Assembly: GCF_030693775.1 (NCBI RefSeq)
Contig: NZ_JAUXZY010000001.1
Location: 62,001-126,000, forward strand
DNA: 64,000 nt
Source of the DNA: Polynucleobacter sp.
GTDB taxonomy: Bacteria; Pseudomonadota; Gammaproteobacteria; Burkholderiales; Burkholderiaceae
Reading direction: 5' to 3'
Notes under the pieces: generated by a model
Seen by the model: only the letters and a program-made list of their open reading frames with translations
Database searches by the model: none
What the model was told of the DNA's origin: nothing
In this document: one piece after another, positions 30,594 to 40,459 of the stretch
Layout: each line of letters begins with the position of its first letter
Position numbering within the stretch: the stretch's first letter is position 1
Program-made: the position numbers and the translations under genes

Positions 30594-31790
30594 ATGAATA
30601 AGATAGAAAAACACGTAGTGAGCAATCCCCGATTACTAGTTTTTCTACTCACATTACTAGTAATACTGCCAATGCTGGCTACAGACGTTTATCTACCAGC
30701 ACTCCCCTTTCTTCAGGAAAGTTTATCGACGAATCAAGCCAATGTGATGCTGACTCTCACAGCCTATATGATCGGCTACTCTAGCAGCCTCATGATTTCT
30801 GGAGTTATTTCAGATCGATATGGCAGGCGACCAATCATTCTTGCTGGGATTGCTATTTTTGCAGCAGCCTCTGTTGCCTCTATTTTTATAGAGTCAATAG
30901 GCGGTTTAGTATTACTGCGATTCATTCAGGCCTTTGGAGGTGGATCTGCAACGTTACTGGCCCGTGTTGTAGTTCGCGATTTATTTGACTGTAATGATCA
31001 GGTTCGAATACTGAGCTATCTTTCAGCCGGCCTAGCTCTATCGCCGACTGCAGGTCCAATTCTTGGAGGAATGCTGGTAGAAAGTGTTGGCTGGCGCGGC
31101 ACATTTGTCTTTATTGCAGCATTTTCGCTAATCTTATTTACACTTGCCTTTTTGCTTTTGAGGGAGTCTCATACTCATTGCAAAAACAAGTTGAGTCTTT
31201 TGGATACGCTTATAGAGCTGAGATTACTTGGTACGCATCGGGAATTTATTGCCTACACTCTAATTATTAGCTTGGCATGGTCCATTTATTTTTCATTCAT
31301 AGCATCATCATCATTTTTATTGCAGCAGTATTTTGACTTAGGGCCAGTTGCTTATGGTTTTTCATTTTCTGCAGTTATTATTGGCTATATTGCGGGAACA
31401 GTATTTACACGTAAACGTGGTGCACATACATCACTTGACAGCCTAATACGGCGAGCAAGCATCTTGGTTTTATTGGCATCCAGCCTAATGCTGCTTTTTT
31501 CGGCATTAGAGGTAATCAATTTATTCTTCTTGCTACTTTTAGTTGCCGTTATCCTTTTTGGAGTTGGGGCTATATTTCCGGCGACGCAGGTTGCAGTAAT
31601 GCGCCCATTTAAGTCAAATTTTGGCCTTGTAGCCGGCAGTTTTTACGCGTTTGAAATGTTTTTTGGAGCCATCACCGGGGGCATATTAGGCCTTTTTAAA
31701 AGCATTAGCCCATTAATTGCCTCCTGCATGATGGCAATTGCAGCACTGCTCATGTATGTAACTATTCGGATTATGTTGCCTCACAAATAA
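30594..31790 (+). CDS. Bcr/CflA family drug-efflux MFS transporter
   Basis: A protein of about 398 residues with 12 predicted membrane segments. The opening LPMLATDVYLPALPFLQESL and GVISDRYGRRPIILAGI are typical of the Bcr/CflA subfamily (bicyclomycin, chloramphenicol and sulfonamide exporters; siderophore exporters also belong here). The start is uncertain: ATG 30594 gives the usual N-terminus; ATG 30561 is in frame but overlaps the remnant gene. Codon use is AT-rich compared with neighbours. It splits thiE from thiD and is probably an insertion with the adjacent remnant. Confidence 0.85.
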   Translation: MNKIEKHVVSNPRLLVFLLTLLVILPMLATDVYLPALPFLQESLSTNQANVMLTLTAYMIGYSSSLMISGVISDRYGRRPIILAGIAIFAAASVASIFIESIGGLVLLRFIQAFGGGSATLLARVVVRDLFDCNDQVRILSYLSAGLALSPTAGPILGGMLVESVGWRGTFVFIAAFSLILFTLAFLLLRESHTHCKNKLSLLDTLIELRLLGTHREFIAYTLIISLAWSIYFSFIASSSFLLQQYFDLGPVAYGFSFSAVIIGYIAGTVFTRKRGAHTSLDSLIRRASILVLLASSLMLLFSALEVINLFFLLLLVAVILFGVGAIFPATQVAVMRPFKSNFGLVAGSFYAFEMFFGAITGGILGLFKSISPLIASCMMAIAALLMYVTIRIMLPHK

Positions 31791-31809
31791 ATGCCTACGG
31801 TGAACTTGA

Positions 31810-32700
31810 TCAATGCCCTAAATCCAGATCGTCAAGTAATACCGTAGGATAAAAGGCATGCATATGCCATAGTGGTCCCGGGCCTACGCCAATACTCAGA
31901 TAAACGCCCGCTTCCAATCCAGCCTCAACATAAGCAATTCCTTTTGCAACAGCATGACTAAGGTGATGACCATCTGCTAAATAGGTCGCAATTGCCGATG
32001 CAAGAGAGCAGCCAGTGCCATGGGTGTTGGGTGTATTGACACGGTAATGCAGGAGTTTTTTCTGTTCTAGGATTTTTTTGCCATCCCCATCGATTGCTCG
32101 CCACATCAAAAAATCCATTAGCTGCGTATGCTTTGCATCAAGGTGTCCGCCCTTAATCAATACCGCGGCTGGGCCCATTTCGATCAAATCCCGTGCCGCC
32201 TGCTCAAAGTCGGTAGGCTCTGAAATTGGGCGGCCAAGCAATATGGAGGCCTCTTCCATATTGGGTGTAATCACCGTTGCCAGCGGAAATAAAACCTCAC
32301 GTATGGCGTGTGCAGTTGCATCGCCTCCTAAGCTTGCGCCCGATGTTGCCCGCAAGACAGGATCTAGCACAATGGTTTTGATTGCATGGCGACGCAGTGA
32401 CGCAGCAACGCAGTGCACAATCTCCGGGCTGGAAAGCATGCCAATCTTCACTGCATCTACGCCGATGTCGCTGACTACCGCATCAATTTGCGCCTCAATT
32501 ACATCCAGATCGATCCCCTGAATTTTAGTCACGCCAAGGGTGTTTTGCGCAGTGATTGCAGTCACCACTGTCATGCCGTATCCACCTAGGGCGGTAATCA
32601 CCTTGAGATCCGCCTGCAGACCCGCTCCACCGCCGCTATCCGAGCCGGCAATCGTCAGTATTTTAGGAATGCGTACCGAGGTTTTTTTGCTGGTTTCCAT
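31810..32700 (-). CDS. thiD: Bifunctional HMP kinase / HMP-P kinase ThiD
   Basis: ThiD phosphorylates HMP and HMP-P to give HMP-PP. The ribokinase-family motifs [20 protein letters not shown] (about residues 14-33) and [18 protein letters not shown] (C-terminal) carry the substrate and anion-hole residues. The length of 296 is slightly above the usual 266-280. It faces the other thi genes, so it is not under the thiC riboswitch unless separately controlled; no thi-box was seen upstream. It is followed upstream by an EamA gene 9 bases away in the same direction. Confidence 0.95.
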   Translation of the reverse strand: METSKKTSVRIPKILTIAGSDSGGGAGLQADLKVITALGGYGMTVVTAITAQNTLGVTKIQGIDLDVIEAQIDAVVSDIGVDAVKIGMLSSPEIVHCVAASLRRHAIKTIVLDPVLRATSGASLGGDATAHAIREVLFPLATVITPNMEEASILLGRPISEPTDFEQAARDLIEMGPAAVLIKGGHLDAKHTQLMDFLMWRAIDGDGKKILEQKKLLHYRVNTPNTHGTGCSLASAIATYLADGHHLSHAVAKGIAYVEAGLEAGVYLSIGVGPGPLWHMHAFYPTVLLDDLDLGH

Positions 32701-32709
32701 GCTGCTATC

Positions 32710-33630
32710 TTAGTTCGAAATACGCTCTTTTGGTTTTAATGTTGCCGACAAGCCAATTCCGATCACAATCAATAAAAAGGCGTGTCCATGAAAGCCCTGA
32801 GGGGATTCTCCCAGAATCAACGTTGAGAGGATGGCAGTAAAAAGGGGTATGAAATTAGCAAAGAAGGCAGCAACCGTTGGCCCTGCTTTAGCAACGCCCA
32901 GACCCCAACAGCGGTATGCAATCAGGGATGGGCCAATGGCCACATACAAAATCAGCAGGCAGACCAACAGACTGGGCTCAAAATGCATATAACCGCCCTG
33001 CCACTCCACAACAGAAAATGCAGACGACCACAGTAGACCCACCAAAACCTGCGCTAATAAGAAATCATTCCAAGGCCAACGACGCTCGGAGCTATTTCCC
33101 GGCTTTGTCAGCATCCAGCTGTAAAACGCCCACAAAACCGTTGCCAAGACCATGAGTAAATCACCGTACACAAATTGGACTTGCAAAATGGCCAGCCAAT
33201 CTCCTCTTGAAAGAACGATGCAAACCCCAAGGATGGAAATCAAGGCCCCGATCACTTGGTAGCCGCTAGGTCGATTGCCAAAAAATAAAGCGCCGATTAA
33301 GAGCATCCAAATGGGCATGCTTGCCCCGATTAAGGTCACATTAATGGGAGTAGATGTCTGAATCGCCAAATAGAGCAGCATGTTATAGCCGCCCACGCCG
33401 AATAAGCCCAGTAGCAAAAAGCGCTTTTTGTTTTTCCAAAGATCGCTATTGGCACGCAACACTGAGACACCGAATGGCAATAACACGGCCGCGGCCACCA
33501 AGCAGCGGACGGTACTCAGCAACAATGGGGATATCTCCCCAACGAGCAATCTCCCCACGACCGCATTACCAGCCCACAGTAAGGCAGCTAGGATTAGGTA
33601 CAGGATTACTCGCAGGTCGATAAAGCGCAT
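32710..33630 (-). CDS. EamA/RhaT family (DMT) exporter
   Basis: The 306-residue protein has about ten hydrophobic segments forming two EamA repeats: one starting [19 protein letters not shown], the other [20 protein letters not shown]. This is the general drug/metabolite transporter superfamily; the substrate cannot be told. It lies 9 bases before thiD in the same direction, so the two may be co-transcribed, which could mean it moves a thiamine precursor, but this is only positional inference. Confidence 0.88.
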   Translation of the reverse strand: MRFIDLRVILYLILAALLWAGNAVVGRLLVGEISPLLLSTVRCLVAAAVLLPFGVSVLRANSDLWKNKKRFLLLGLFGVGGYNMLLYLAIQTSTPINVTLIGASMPIWMLLIGALFFGNRPSGYQVIGALISILGVCIVLSRGDWLAILQVQFVYGDLLMVLATVLWAFYSWMLTKPGNSSERRWPWNDFLLAQVLVGLLWSSAFSVVEWQGGYMHFEPSLLVCLLILYVAIGPSLIAYRCWGLGVAKAGPTVAAFFANFIPLFTAILSTLILGESPQGFHGHAFLLIVIGIGLSATLKPKERISN

Positions 33631-33677
33631 ATTTAAGGCAAAAATGGAAGATGTTGTATGATATTGGCTTACGCAAT

Positions 33678-33753
33678 TCCTCGATAGCTCAGTCGGTAGA
33701 GCGCCGGACTGTTAATCCGTAGGTCCCTGGTTCGAGCCCAGGTCGAGGAGCCA
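33678..33753 (+). tRNA. tRNA-Asn (anticodon GUU)
   Basis: A 76-base cloverleaf with acceptor arms TCCTCGA and TCGAGGA, D loop AGCTCAGTCGGTAGAGC, anticodon loop CTGTTAA (GUU) and T arm CTGG-TTCGAGC-CCAG. CCA is encoded at 33751-33753. A strong terminator follows 9 bases later. Confidence 0.97.
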
Positions 33754-33762
33754 AATACATCA

Positions 33763-33797
33763 AAAGCCCCTTTTTAAAATAAGGGGCTTTTTCTTTT
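33763..33797 (+). terminator. Rho-independent terminator of tRNA-Asn
   Basis: AAAGCCCCTT (33763-33772) pairs with AAGGGGCTTT (33781-33790) around an AT-only loop and is followed by TTCTTTT. It ends the tRNA-Asn transcript. Confidence 0.9.
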
Positions 33798-33844
33798 ACA
33801 TCTTTAATGTAATATTTACTTTACACAACTGATGTGAGGTAAAA

Positions 33845-34105
33845 ATGATGACCGACACGACTTTTATCAGTCTTTACATCCTCTTTGGTGCTTGTTTTGG
33901 ATTTGTAACGTTTTCACAGCGGCACTTGTTTAGCGAAGGGCCTCATACGGCAAAAGAGTTGGATGGGAACCCATTTTTTGAAAGTCGCATTTTTTGGGTC
34001 CTGCTTTGCGCGATGCTGTGGCCGATCATGGCACTCACCCGAATCCATACTGCCTGGTTACTGAAAAAACGCAGAAAGCTTGCTCAAAAAGCAGTTGCGC
34101 ATTAA
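33845..34105 (+). CDS. Small hypothetical membrane protein (86 residues)
   Basis: GAGG precedes the first of two consecutive ATGs by five bases, so the frame is probably translated. The product has two hydrophobic segments (about residues 6-22 and 47-64) separated by a short polar stretch, and a strongly basic end (LLKKRRKLAQKA), giving an inner-membrane protein with the C-terminus inside. I do not recognise a family. It stands alone after tRNA-Asn and is convergent with the GMC oxidoreductase gene. Confidence 0.65.
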   Translation: MMTDTTFISLYILFGACFGFVTFSQRHLFSEGPHTAKELDGNPFFESRIFWVLLCAMLWPIMALTRIHTAWLLKKRRKLAQKAVAH

Positions 34106-34146
34106 TTCTTAGGAATCGTAGAAGCTAGTCTTTTTTTAGCCAGATA

Positions 34147-35847
34147 CTATGCGCACTCTGCGAGCATCTTTCGCACCACTGTCTCTGCAATCAACATAAC
34201 GGGGGCATTGGTGTTGCCAGAAGTAATGCAGGGCATAGCAGAGGCATCAATCACCCGCAACCGAGCTACACCCCTCACACGGCATTCTGAGTCAAGCACG
34301 GTATGGGGATTTTCTGCTTTGCCATGCTGATCTACCTTCCCCATGGCGCAGGTACTAACAGGATGAAAGATGGTGGTCCCTAAATTTCGGGCAGCCTCTT
34401 CTAAGTCCGCATCGCTTTGAATATCCGCTCCAGGCAATACCTCTTTTGGAGCAAAAGGCTGGAGTGCGGGGCTGGCCATAATCGTTCGAGTAAGCCTTAA
34501 GCTGGCAACAGCCACCGCCATATCATCGGCAGTAGATAAGTAGTTGCACTGAATCTGCGGATCTTGCAGAGCGTCGGGCGATACCGCCCTCACCCAGCCA
34601 CGTGAGCTGGGGCGTAAATTGCATACGCTTGGCGTAATGGCATTAAATGGGTGCAGCGGCTCACCAAATTTAGGTAAAGATAGAGGCTGCACATGCCATT
34701 CAATATTGGCACTGGTTTGACTGGGGTCGCTTTTCGTAAAGGCACCCAAGGTAGATGGCGGCATCGTTAAGGGCCCAGTCCGCTTAAAGACATACTCTAG
34801 GCCCATACCAATTCGGGTTAGCCAATTCTTATAGAGTGTATTGACGGTTTTACAGTTGTCTACCTGATAAACCGTCCGAATTTGCAAATGATCTTGCAGA
34901 TTTTCACCAACGCCAGGGAGCTCAACCTGCGTTTTAATGCCGATACTCTCCAGATGCGCTCTTGATCCAATCCCTGAAATCTGCATCAGGTGCGGCGATC
35001 CGATTGATCCAGCAGAGAGGATGACCTGATCTTGGGCTAAGGCCGTTTTGCGAACGCCATCGTGCAAAAAGTCCAAACCGTAGACTTCGGTTTGGGCGCC
35101 GTGCCAAGCCGATTGTGTGAAGCGATGTTGATTTAGGCTTGCATCGCTAATGGGGCGAAGTTTTAATTGCAACACCTGGGCTTTCGTCAGTATGGTGAGG
35201 TTCGGTCGTTGCCGAATGGGATGTAAGTAAGCATCGGCCATTGACCAACGCTCTCCTCGTTTTTGCGTCATCTGAAAGTAGGCGCAGCCCTCGTTATCAC
35301 CCCGATTGAACTCCTCAATCTTGGGTATCCCTTGTTGATTAGCTGCCTCGCGCCACGCATCCAGAATGTCCCATTGCACACGAGGCCGCTCCACGCGCAT
35401 CTCGCCAGAGTCGCCGTGCCATGCATTGGGGCCCGCATAGTAATCTTCGAGCGATTTATAGGTCTCAAGAGTTTGATCCCACTGCCATATCGGATCGCCC
35501 GTGAGCTCTGCCCAGCGCTCATAATCACTCGCCTGCCCGCGCATATAAATCATGGCGTTGATGGACGATGATCCGCCGATGCCCTTGCCTCTGGCGTAAT
35601 GAATCGAACGCTGATTTAGACCCGGATCAGTCTCTGTCTTAAAACACCAATCGGTTCGTTGATTGTTAATCGTAAATAAATAACCAACAGGCACTTTGAT
35701 CCAAAACCAATCATCCTCACCACCAGCCTCAAGTAATAACACCCGGTGTTTTGGGTCGGCAGATAGCCGGTTAGCCAAAAGGCAGCCCGCGCTGCCGGCA
35801 CCGACAATAATGGTGTCAAATTCAAGAGAGGAAACCGATACACTCAT
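34147..35847 (-). CDS. GMC family FAD-dependent oxidoreductase (choline dehydrogenase-like)
   Basis: The 566-residue enzyme has the N-terminal FAD motif IIVGAGSAGCLLANRLS and LLLEAGG, the GMC signature AGSIGSPHLMQISGIG, a candidate catalytic His in TTIFHPVSTCAMG and the C-terminal SGNTNAPVMLIAE. GMC enzymes oxidise alcohols, often to aldehydes; the substrate here is not evident, and no betaine aldehyde dehydrogenase is adjacent. It lies 8 bases downstream of the fused spermidine-synthase-like gene, in the same direction. Confidence 0.9.
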   Translation of the reverse strand: MSVSVSSLEFDTIIVGAGSAGCLLANRLSADPKHRVLLLEAGGEDDWFWIKVPVGYLFTINNQRTDWCFKTETDPGLNQRSIHYARGKGIGGSSSINAMIYMRGQASDYERWAELTGDPIWQWDQTLETYKSLEDYYAGPNAWHGDSGEMRVERPRVQWDILDAWREAANQQGIPKIEEFNRGDNEGCAYFQMTQKRGERWSMADAYLHPIRQRPNLTILTKAQVLQLKLRPISDASLNQHRFTQSAWHGAQTEVYGLDFLHDGVRKTALAQDQVILSAGSIGSPHLMQISGIGSRAHLESIGIKTQVELPGVGENLQDHLQIRTVYQVDNCKTVNTLYKNWLTRIGMGLEYVFKRTGPLTMPPSTLGAFTKSDPSQTSANIEWHVQPLSLPKFGEPLHPFNAITPSVCNLRPSSRGWVRAVSPDALQDPQIQCNYLSTADDMAVAVASLRLTRTIMASPALQPFAPKEVLPGADIQSDADLEEAARNLGTTIFHPVSTCAMGKVDQHGKAENPHTVLDSECRVRGVARLRVIDASAMPCITSGNTNAPVMLIAETVVRKMLAECA

Positions 35848-35855
35848 TGATTGGT

Positions 35856-37895
35856 TTATTTGATGATGGACAAAAGGCTGCTGTAATCATCGCGCCATAA
35901 ATTAAAGTCTTTTGGCGTATCAATTTCCTCGGCATTGACAAACTGGATCTCCCGGAAGGATTTTTTATCCTTACTAATCAGCGCCCACTCGGACCGGTAG
36001 CCCACTTTGGTTTCTGAGGCAGCAAAGCGCACCACCTTCACATCTTGATCAAAAGCATTCGTAGCGGTTTTGACTACGGGCTTTAAATCCAAAAAGCGAT
36101 TGGTAATGTGCAGCGCTAGGATGCCATCGCTCTTTAGGTGCCTAAAGTAATGCGTAAAGGCTTCCTTGGTTAACAAATGAATCGGCACGGAATCGCCCGA
36201 GAAGGCATCAATCACGAGGACATCGAATTGCTGATTGGGCTCCTGCTCCAACTGCAAGCGCGCATCACCTAAGACATGCTGGATGCTGGCAGCACTATTG
36301 GATAAAAATGTAAAGTGCTTTTGAGCAGCGTCAATCACCTGCGGATTGATCTCATAAAAGCGATACACATCGCCCTTGCGTGCGTAGCCAGCTAGGGTGC
36401 CAACCCCGAGACCGACCACGCCCACTTTAATCGGCTCACTGGATTGGGACTTGATCACGATGGCCTGACCTACCCCACTCTCGCGCACATAATATGTCGT
36501 GGGCTCTTGGGCTTTAGCAGGATCCGTAAATTGACTGCCATGGCTAATCTGACCGTGCTGCATGGTTTTATAACCACGAGCCTCATCAACATAGACTTTG
36601 AGGGTGCCATAGAAATTACGTTGCGTTAACTCAATGCCAGCAATGTCATGCGAATGATCGTCAATCCGAATCACGCTAATGAGCACTAAAAAGGAAGCAA
36701 TGCCAGCGGCAGCTGTAAGCTTAAGTTGCTTAGTTTTAAACCGTGTATTCGACAAAAACACTAGCGCAACCACAATGCCAGTTAATACGATGCCAACCGA
36801 TAGTTCATAGTTTTCGGTAAACCAATATGGCGCAATGATGCCCACAAAGAAGCCGCCCATCACACCGCCAACGGCCAGCATCAAATAATAGGTAGTCAGG
36901 TAACGTGAATTTGGCTGCTGGGCTGCCAGCTCGCCATGGCAAACCATGCACACCACAAAGAATGAAAATAAATTAACCCCGGTCGAAATCATCACGGGCA
37001 GCTCATTTAAGCCAAGGGTGGGCAGATAAGCCAAGATAAATAGCGATGCAACAAGCAAGGGCAGGAAAAGCTTGCGCTTATACCAGCCACTCCCCTCAAA
37101 GCAGATAATGAAGGACAGCAGGTACAGGGCCAAAGGAGCAACCCAGATCATCGGAACTGGGGCAATGTTTTCAGTTAAGAAGCTGGTATCCGCCACCATC
37201 AGAATCGAAGGGCACGCTGCCAATAGGATCCAAGTAAGCAAATGGAGTGCAGTGGGTGCCGGCGAATTATCTTTTTCTGTCTCTACCAGGGCGACGCTAT
37301 TGCGATTGCGCCATGCCAAGAGGCCGCAGGTCAAGACAAAAATGACATACAAGCCTGACCAGCAGTACGATTGCCACTGGGTTGGCAGCATGGGCTCAAA
37401 GGCAATTGGATAGGCCAATAAAGCCAGCATCGATCCAAAATTAGATAAAGCGAATAAGCGATATGGAATGCCGCCCGTGCGCTCCCGCGCAAACCAAGCC
37501 TGGATCAGCGGGCCGGTTGTCGATAGCACAAAGTAAGGCAAACCAATGGAAGCAAATAAGAGGCCCAAAATTTGCAAGGTGGGATTTTCACTACCGGTGG
37601 GCTTCCATAACTCACTAGCAGCTAGTGGCAGCAATGACAAACTAATTAATAGCAATGCGATGTGCAGCATGCTCTGCCGATACGGACTGAGCGCTTTCAC
37701 AATCCAATGCGAATAGATATAGCCAAATAGCAAAGTGGCTTGGAAAAACAGCATGCAGGTCGTCCAAACCGATGCAGAGCCACCAAACCATGGCAGGATC
37801 ATTTTTCCAATTAAGGGCTGAACCTGAAATAATAAAAATGCACTCAAAAAAATAGTGAGCCCGTATTGAAAAGTTAGCCGTACGTTGTATTTCAT
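35856..37895 (-). CDS. Fused membrane domain / spermidine synthase-like protein
   Basis: The 679-residue protein joins an N-terminal membrane region (about residues 10-410, at least ten hydrophobic segments) to a soluble C-terminal SpeE-like Rossmann domain with VGVVGLGVGTLAGYARKGD, YEINPQVIDAAQKHF and DVLVIDAFSGDSVP. The aminopropyltransferase family often has Asp in the DAFSGD-type loop. In such fusions the polyamine activity has not generally been shown. It follows a glycosyltransferase gene by 4 bases. This domain combination recurs in proteobacteria, but the function is unknown. Confidence 0.8.
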   Translation of the reverse strand: MKYNVRLTFQYGLTIFLSAFLLFQVQPLIGKMILPWFGGSASVWTTCMLFFQATLLFGYIYSHWIVKALSPYRQSMLHIALLLISLSLLPLAASELWKPTGSENPTLQILGLLFASIGLPYFVLSTTGPLIQAWFARERTGGIPYRLFALSNFGSMLALLAYPIAFEPMLPTQWQSYCWSGLYVIFVLTCGLLAWRNRNSVALVETEKDNSPAPTALHLLTWILLAACPSILMVADTSFLTENIAPVPMIWVAPLALYLLSFIICFEGSGWYKRKLFLPLLVASLFILAYLPTLGLNELPVMISTGVNLFSFFVVCMVCHGELAAQQPNSRYLTTYYLMLAVGGVMGGFFVGIIAPYWFTENYELSVGIVLTGIVVALVFLSNTRFKTKQLKLTAAAGIASFLVLISVIRIDDHSHDIAGIELTQRNFYGTLKVYVDEARGYKTMQHGQISHGSQFTDPAKAQEPTTYYVRESGVGQAIVIKSQSSEPIKVGVVGLGVGTLAGYARKGDVYRFYEINPQVIDAAQKHFTFLSNSAASIQHVLGDARLQLEQEPNQQFDVLVIDAFSGDSVPIHLLTKEAFTHYFRHLKSDGILALHITNRFLDLKPVVKTATNAFDQDVKVVRFAASETKVGYRSEWALISKDKKSFREIQFVNAEEIDTPKDFNLWRDDYSSLLSIIK

Positions 37896-37899
37896 GTTG

Positions 37900-39021
37900 T
37901 TATGTTTTTGTGGTGGTTTGGTATTTTTTTAATGAAATGGCGTGGTATTGCGTTTCGTATTCTGCAGCAACCTGCGCCCATGGCCGCAGATATCCTGCCG
38001 CGGGTTGTGTACTCCGGAGCAATGCATCTCCGGCTTGAACCCATTCGCTGACTGAATTTTGGATAGATAGAACTGTTCCATGGCGCTCGGATACATCCAC
38101 TGCTGCCCCGCAGGCATCCGATACCAATACCGGCACATGGCAGGCCATAGCCTCAGCAATGACCATGCCATAGGCTTCGCTGGAGGCTGGGTGAATAAGT
38201 AAATCGAGATCCTGAAAAAAAGACCCGCTGGATTGCCAGCCCAAAAACGCAATCGCGCCGGGATAATTGCGGCACTGATCCGCTACCTCCGCCTGCTCTG
38301 GCCCCAATACGACGAGCCGCAAATGAGGGCGTAGCTGTTGTAACTGCGTGGCGATTTGCATAAAAAGAGCAAAACCCTTACGACCCCACTCTTTTCCAAT
38401 AAAACCAATCGTGCCGCCGTCCATGGGGACGATACGCTGTGGTCGTTGTGGCATGGCCATGACACCCGGAGAGATGGGGGAGACGATTTGATTGACCACC
38501 GAGGGGTAATACTTCGAAATCGCTTTGGCAATGACAGCGGACACGGGAACAATAGAAACAGCAGGATTTGGCGATACGCCAAGCTCACGCGCCTCCATCC
38601 GCAAATAAGCCCATACCCGAATCGATAGTCGACGCCAAATGGATTTCTCTTTTATTCCAGCAAACGGCATCGAATGAAAGGTGGTGAGATCGTGGCTAAC
38701 CGAGCGCTCGTGGCTATGCACAATGCACTGACCTCGAATCGATTGAATCACCGCCTCCACTTTATTTGCAAAACGCCAATACAAAATCCAGCGTGGCTTT
38801 GGTGGCAACAAACCCGTCTCAATAACCTCAATATTGCAAGCGGCCGTTACTTCATGGGATTTTTCGCAAACGATGGTGACACGGTAATTGTGCTGCGCTA
38901 GCGCATGGCTTAAATGCCAAACATAAGACTCCATGCCGCCCACAGGACCCCAGTTGCGGACGACCTGAATAATATGCTGACCAGTAGGTGCTGGCTGGGG
39001 TGGATTAAGGCCGGTTTGCAT
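37900..39021 (-). CDS. GT4-type glycosyltransferase
   Basis: The 373-residue protein has the N-terminal acceptor-side segment GGMESYVWHLSHALAQHNYR, a nucleotide-sugar domain beginning GTIGFIGKEWGRKGF, and the retaining GT-B catalytic pattern EAYGMVIAEAMACHVP (EX7E) near residue 280. These point to a CapM/RfaG-like transferase for an extracellular or lipopolysaccharide glycan. It lies immediately upstream of the fused spermidine-synthase-like gene and may be co-expressed. The sugar is unknown. Confidence 0.85.
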   Translation of the reverse strand: MQTGLNPPQPAPTGQHIIQVVRNWGPVGGMESYVWHLSHALAQHNYRVTIVCEKSHEVTAACNIEVIETGLLPPKPRWILYWRFANKVEAVIQSIRGQCIVHSHERSVSHDLTTFHSMPFAGIKEKSIWRRLSIRVWAYLRMEARELGVSPNPAVSIVPVSAVIAKAISKYYPSVVNQIVSPISPGVMAMPQRPQRIVPMDGGTIGFIGKEWGRKGFALFMQIATQLQQLRPHLRLVVLGPEQAEVADQCRNYPGAIAFLGWQSSGSFFQDLDLLIHPASSEAYGMVIAEAMACHVPVLVSDACGAAVDVSERHGTVLSIQNSVSEWVQAGDALLRSTQPAAGYLRPWAQVAAEYETQYHAISLKKYQTTTKT

Positions 39022-39100
39022 GGCTCAGATCATACACTTTGAGGGTGCTAACCAAGCCATTCATACTTACTTGCAAAACTATCCCTTTAAGCCTCTACTA

Positions 39101-39757
39101 TTAGGCCAAATGCCCTACCTTGACGTAAATAAGCGCACCCTCCTGCCGAGTAAATGGAGCATGTTTGCTGTACCGGGGGCTACGAATCCAGCTTCCCTTG
39201 GGATAGACTCCAAACTCGTCATGAAAGACGCCATCCAGGACATAAATTTCCTCGCCGCCCGGATGAACATGGGGGTTAAACACCGTATTGGGAGCCCAGC
39301 GCACTAAGGCCGTACTAATGCCCTGATGCTCATGCAGGGGCATCACTGATAGTCCAGGCACTAGCCCAGGATACCAATCGCTGGTTTTCGTATTGATACG
39401 AAGTTCCTGGCTATCCGCTCGCTCAAACTGCCGTAGCTTTACAAATAGGGTACAGCCAGCATTCGAAAAGGGGGTGTGATGGCTACCCGGCGGATTGCGT
39501 AAATACGTTCCCGCGGAATAATCACCCTTCTCGTCTGAAAAGCAGCCATCGAGCACCAAAATCTCTTCACCCCCATCATGGGTATGTTGTTCAAATGATG
39601 TATTAGGCTCGTATCGCACAATCGAGCTTGCGCGTGCGACCTCATCGCCCACACGATCGAGGTATTTACGCCTCACTCCAGCGACGGGTGACGCTTGCCA
39701 TACCAGTTCATCCGCATGCAAAACAATGCGCTCGGCAAAATCACTGTGGATATTCAT
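39101..39757 (-). CDS. Bicupin protein (ChrR-like)
   Basis: The 218-residue protein carries two tandem cupin folds. Each has metal-binding His and Glu residues: HTHDGGEEILVLDG (about residue 60) and HVHPGGEEIYVLDG (about residue 165). The resemblance is to ChrR-type anti-sigma cupins and related oxygenase-like bicupins, but no ChrR zinc-binding N-terminal domain is visible. The start at 39757 is chosen over 39775 by similarity to other bicupins; it has no strong ribosome site. The gene stands apart and is divergent from the next one. Confidence 0.75.
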   Translation of the reverse strand: MNIHSDFAERIVLHADELVWQASPVAGVRRKYLDRVGDEVARASSIVRYEPNTSFEQHTHDGGEEILVLDGCFSDEKGDYSAGTYLRNPPGSHHTPFSNAGCTLFVKLRQFERADSQELRINTKTSDWYPGLVPGLSVMPLHEHQGISTALVRWAPNTVFNPHVHPGGEEIYVLDGVFHDEFGVYPKGSWIRSPRYSKHAPFTRQEGALIYVKVGHLA

Positions 39758-39812
39758 CCCATAAGAATAAATCAAAGTAATCAGCCCGTAAGAAGATCGT
39801 TACAATTCAGCG

Positions 39813-40346
39813 ATGAATAGCCTGAATCCCCCTACCCAAAAGGCCAAAGAAGGTCTACGTCACCGGATCAAGGATGAATTTGTTCAAGCTGCACTCTTGA
39901 CTCTGTATTTTGCTACCTGGTTTTGTGCAATCGCCTTTTTTTCGTTTGCGCTCCTGCGGGAGGCGGCAATACCAATTACCCCGTTTGGGCTTGCCATTAT
40001 TAAAGCGGCTTTATGCGCTAAATTCATGATGATCAGCAAAGCAATATTTCCATTACGCGTGGATACCAATCGCGGCCTCATTAAATCCATCGTCTGGCAC
40101 TCCATAGCCTACCTTGGCATTGTGCTCGCACTGAGTTTTGCCGAGGCAGGAATTGATGGACTTTTGCATGGCAAATCATTTTTAGAGTCCATATCGTCAT
40201 TTGGACACGGCGACCCAATTTACATTGCAGCACTAGCGTTGATGTATTGGCTGATTCTCTGGCCTTACTTGATTTTCTTAGGATTACAACAATCGATTGG
40301 CAATCAAGCCGTTGCTGCCATTTTATTTGGTTCTAAACCAAAGTAA
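39813..40346 (+). CDS. Hypothetical integral membrane protein (177 residues)
   Basis: The protein has four hydrophobic segments (about residues 27-48, 58-78, 94-113 and 141-163) and a basic N-terminal tail. I do not recognise a family. It is divergent from the bicupin gene with a 55-base gap and is followed by a strong terminator. It may be a membrane partner of the bicupin; that is only positional. Confidence 0.6.
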   Translation: MNSLNPPTQKAKEGLRHRIKDEFVQAALLTLYFATWFCAIAFFSFALLREAAIPITPFGLAIIKAALCAKFMMISKAIFPLRVDTNRGLIKSIVWHSIAYLGIVLALSFAEAGIDGLLHGKSFLESISSFGHGDPIYIAALALMYWLILWPYLIFLGLQQSIGNQAVAAILFGSKPK

Positions 40347-40403
40347 TACGCGTTAAAGCAACGTTCAGTATCCGCCCTCTCCTTTATTGCCCCTTTAAAA
40401 GAA

Positions 40404-40434
40404 ATCAGGATCGCATAGCGATCCTGATTTTCCT
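40404..40434. terminator. Rho-independent terminator
   Basis: AATCAGGATCGC (40404-40415) and GCGATCCTGATT (40419-40430) form a perfect 12-bp stem with an ATA loop, followed by TT on the plus strand; a T-rich stretch on the minus strand makes it bidirectional. It separates the membrane protein gene from the TRAP operon. Confidence 0.85.
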
Positions 40435-40459
40435 GATACGTTACCCCGAGAGTATTACG

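Noticed and set aside
39020..39307. A 95-residue open frame on the plus strand
   Set aside because: It mostly overlaps the bicupin gene on the other strand, and its only non-overlapping part is 80 bases with no ribosome site.
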